Part shown: one piece after another, positions 61,876-64,000 of the stretch
Layout: every line of letters starts with the position of its first letter
How positions within the stretch are numbered: position 1 is the stretch's first letter
NCBI RefSeq assembly: GCF_009811755.1
Contig: NZ_BLIV01000002.1
Coordinates: 551,001 to 615,000 of the forward strand
Length of the DNA stretch: 64,000 nucleotides
Direction: 5' to 3'
Source: Roseobacter cerasinus
GTDB taxonomy: Bacteria > Pseudomonadota > Alphaproteobacteria > Rhodobacterales > Rhodobacteraceae
The notes under the pieces: model-generated
The model's database searches: none
The model's input: the letters and a program-made list of their open reading frames with translations, nothing else
Told to the model about the DNA's origin: nothing
Translations under genes and position numbers: made by a program

Positions 61876-63798
61876 TCAGGAGGCATCTGCAAGCGGATGC
61901 CCACGTGACCTCATACGCGGCACTTCGGAACCGGCGATGGAGGCGCAGGGCGCGCCGTCGTGCAGCGGGCTTGGCCTGACTACTTCTCGAAGGATATCCA
62001 TGGCTCCTATGCACATCCCAAGTCTGCCTGGCGCAGCCATATAGAGCGGTTTCCACGTCGGCGCGAAGGCGGATTTGAATTGATACAAGCCCTGCGCGGC
62101 CCATTTGCCACGGACATAGGCAAGGAGTTTGGCACCAGACCCATGATCGCGCACCCCACCCGCTGGTACCGCGGCAAGGGACAGCACCGGGATGCCCGCC
62201 TGAGCCGCCAGCCTGATCGCTTCATGGATGAGAAGATACATCGTGCCATCCGGCGCTGCGTCTGCGTCGCGCATCACATCTAGCGCCCATTCTGTTTGCC
62301 CCTTGTGCAGGCTGACAAACGCGACAGGCCTGTCGTCGACCTCCGCCACAAGCAGGAGTTGGCTTTCAATATAGCAGGGACAGAACCGGCCCATGGTTCC
62401 GCCCCGCGCGCCACCGCATCTTTTTTGCCAAGCCACATCAATCTGGTCCAGCGCTGACAGATGCTCAGATCGAAAAAGCTGAACCGTCACACCTGCTTTG
62501 GCGGCTTTGCGCAGCTTCCGACGAAGCCCTGAAAACCGGGCGCCTTTCAGGTCGAACGTCGCTGGCGCAACAATGGCATCCTCCGCCACTTTGACGACCG
62601 CCCACCCTGCCTTCCGGGCGGCAATGGCATGGCGGGCAGAGCATTTGTAGAGAACCGGTAGCAGGCTGCGCCGCCTCGCGTGATGTTTGAAATGGCGTGG
62701 CCAATCCGGGCCGGCATCGGCAATTGGATCAAACAGGCAGACAAGGCTGTTCCCGGCGGGCCACATCGCGCCAACGCCCGAGGGCAGCGCGACCATCTCT
62801 CCCCTGTTTTGTGCAATGACACCGACCTCAGCACGTGGTGGAAAACGCGATGGCAGGGGCGGTTGTACGGCCGGCATCTTTGGTATTGCGTTGGGCGGCC
62901 GCAGCAGGACCAGCGCGGCAAGGAGCGCCGGTAGCACATAATATAGCATGCGAAAGCCGCAGATGGCCGTCATCAGGCATGTTTGGTCGATATGTGTTGG
63001 CAGGTGCGGCGCCGTCAGCCCAAGCAATACGACCTCGAAGGGGCCGACGCCCCCGGGCACGCCGGAAAGAATGCCAGCGGCGAGCGCAATGCAGAAGATT
63101 GGGAGAAAGGCGGAGAAACCCAACTCAACCGGCTCGGGCAACAGCACGTAGAAGGCCGCCGCTGCGGTCACGACATCCGCAGTGGCCCAAAAAATCGAAG
63201 CTGAGACAGTCACCAGCCCCGGCATGGCTATCTGCCACTTCAAGATCCGCACCCGGGGACGATACAGAACGAGCGTCAGGACGCAGACAGCCAGGCATGT
63301 GATGGCGGCAATGCCAGCGGTCCGGTCAATCAGCAAACCAGAGAAGAGGATCGCGAATGCGGTCACGAACATCATGCCGATCAGGAAGAGCAGCGTGACC
63401 AGTGCGGTGATCTGGCTGGCACGGATCATGCCATCTTGCGGGCTCAGCCGGTAGCGCGCCAAAGCTCCGGTGATCAGTCCGAACCCGAGGAGTTGCGATA
63501 AAGCGACCGCTGCCGCCCCATTTCGATGTGCCCGGGCCTCATCACCCGTCAACCTCAACTCACGTCTTGCGAGCACATCGTACTGGCCCACGGAATAGAA
63601 ACTGACCGCAGCAAAGGCTGCTGCAGCAAGCCATGCCCAGACGGGGAGCGCCCTGCCCAGATCAAAAACTTCCGGTAGCGAGACAGAGCTGGCAAGTTGC
63701 GGTAGCGAATGCAGGCAAATCGCGACCAAAACCAGCGGCAGCCCGTGGCGGAGAACCGGATCCACCAACACATTCCCAACACGTATACTCATATACAT
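61876..63798 (-). CDS. MprF-like membrane protein (flippase-type domain plus DUF2156 transferase)
   Basis: 640 aa. Residues ~1-320 form about eight membrane helices (LVLVAICLHSLPQLA, LPVWAWLAAAAFAAVSFYSV, LVTLLFLIGMMFVTAFAILF, and the FEVVLLGLTAPHLPTHIDQTCLMTAICGFRMLYYVLPALLAALVLL end). Residues ~330-610 are a DUF2156 phosphatidylglycerol lysyltransferase-type domain (GDALAR-like region LPSGVGAMWPAGNSLVCLFDPIAD; FSGLRRKLRKAAKAGVTVQLF; FAPTWKPLYMAAPG). MprF makes and flips aminoacyl-phosphatidylglycerol, giving resistance to cationic peptides. The aminoacyl group here is not known. The remaining ~200 bp of the window hold no gene I can support. Confidence 0.85.
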   Translation of the reverse strand: MYMSIRVGNVLVDPVLRHGLPLVLVAICLHSLPQLASSVSLPEVFDLGRALPVWAWLAAAAFAAVSFYSVGQYDVLARRELRLTGDEARAHRNGAAAVALSQLLGFGLITGALARYRLSPQDGMIRASQITALVTLLFLIGMMFVTAFAILFSGLLIDRTAGIAAITCLAVCVLTLVLYRPRVRILKWQIAMPGLVTVSASIFWATADVVTAAAAFYVLLPEPVELGFSAFLPIFCIALAAGILSGVPGGVGPFEVVLLGLTAPHLPTHIDQTCLMTAICGFRMLYYVLPALLAALVLLRPPNAIPKMPAVQPPLPSRFPPRAEVGVIAQNRGEMVALPSGVGAMWPAGNSLVCLFDPIADAGPDWPRHFKHHARRRSLLPVLYKCSARHAIAARKAGWAVVKVAEDAIVAPATFDLKGARFSGLRRKLRKAAKAGVTVQLFRSEHLSALDQIDVAWQKRCGGARGGTMGRFCPCYIESQLLLVAEVDDRPVAFVSLHKGQTEWALDVMRDADAAPDGTMYLLIHEAIRLAAQAGIPVLSLAAVPAGGVRDHGSGAKLLAYVRGKWAAQGLYQFKSAFAPTWKPLYMAAPGRLGMCIGAMDILREVVRPSPLHDGAPCASIAGSEVPRMRSRGHPLADAS

Positions 63799-64000
63799 CC
63801 CACTTCTCGCGGGGGATTTTAGGGGGGAGACCTCACCAAAGCCCTAAGAGCCATCAAACATCCGGTGATGCCAGATGCTGTGACTTGACATGGATTTAAG
63901 ACCACAGTGCGTTTCGCGCCGCAGTCATGCTGATCCAGACGAAGGGCTTCATTCGGCAGCCCGTGGGGCTGATGACCTCAAGTCTTCCGAGCGCAGAGAG

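Noticed and set aside
61960-63302. Plus-strand frames opposite the MprF-like gene
   Set aside because: Arg/Pro-rich shadows without membrane or domain signals; the opposite strand has a complete two-domain protein.

Overview
The window reads as a chromosomal segment of a marine Roseobacter-group alphaproteobacterium (Rhodobacteraceae). The grounds are the Rhodobacterales-type flagellar cluster (FlaF/FlbT flagellin regulators, a DUF1217 protein, MotE and a flagellar Slt, candidate CtrA boxes), the GC-rich alphaproteobacterial codon use, and the density of periplasmic-binding-protein ABC importers. No rRNA, tRNA or CRISPR array was found.

Layout. 1-844: 3' part of an MltB-type lytic transglycosylase. 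915-14242: two complete polyamine-type ABC importers on opposite strands around a GntR regulator. The minus-strand set carries an omega-aminotransferase, a DUF1330 protein and unusually enlarged permeases. The plus-strand set is PotFGHI-like and ends in a PuuB-like FAD oxidase. Together they look like uptake plus catabolism of putrescine-like amines, and a shared TGATCAAA motif may be the regulator's site.

14220-42513: a flagellar supercluster. It contains flgD, fliK, a short flgJ, a flgN-like gene, flagellin, flaF, flbT, a DUF1217 gene, fliI, flgB-flgC-fliE-fliQ-flgF-flgG-flgA-flgH-fliL, then a fliJ candidate-flhB-fliR-flhA-sltF, a large secreted protein-motA-motE-a small membrane protein-a second fliL, and finally fliF-fliH-fliN-fliP. 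fliG, fliM, motB, flgE, flgK, flgL and flgI are not in the window. The cluster is interrupted at about 26.9-29.25 kb by a decayed island: an IS3-family remnant, a parDE pair whose toxin is frameshifted, and a plasmid-type replication initiator pseudogene lying between two pieces of an IS5-family transposase gene.

43034-53544: a LysR-controlled dipeptide-type ABC importer with three amide/peptide hydrolase-like genes (aspartoacylase-like, M81/MlrC-like, M20). It looks like a salvage locus for an N-acylated or amide-linked substrate. The M81 protein appears to have lost, in frame, the segment that normally carries two zinc ligands. 53690-57965: an RND efflux pump without a local outer-membrane partner. 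58011-59735: a MerR regulator with a textbook 19-bp-spaced dyad promoter, an atypical SDR and a leaderless solute-binding-domain protein. 59789-63798: a LysR regulator, a tandem-GNAT protein and an MprF-like membrane protein.

All functional calls rest on reading translated motifs and gene context; no database search was run. Starts were chosen by Shine-Dalgarno position and family length where the longest frame looked too long.
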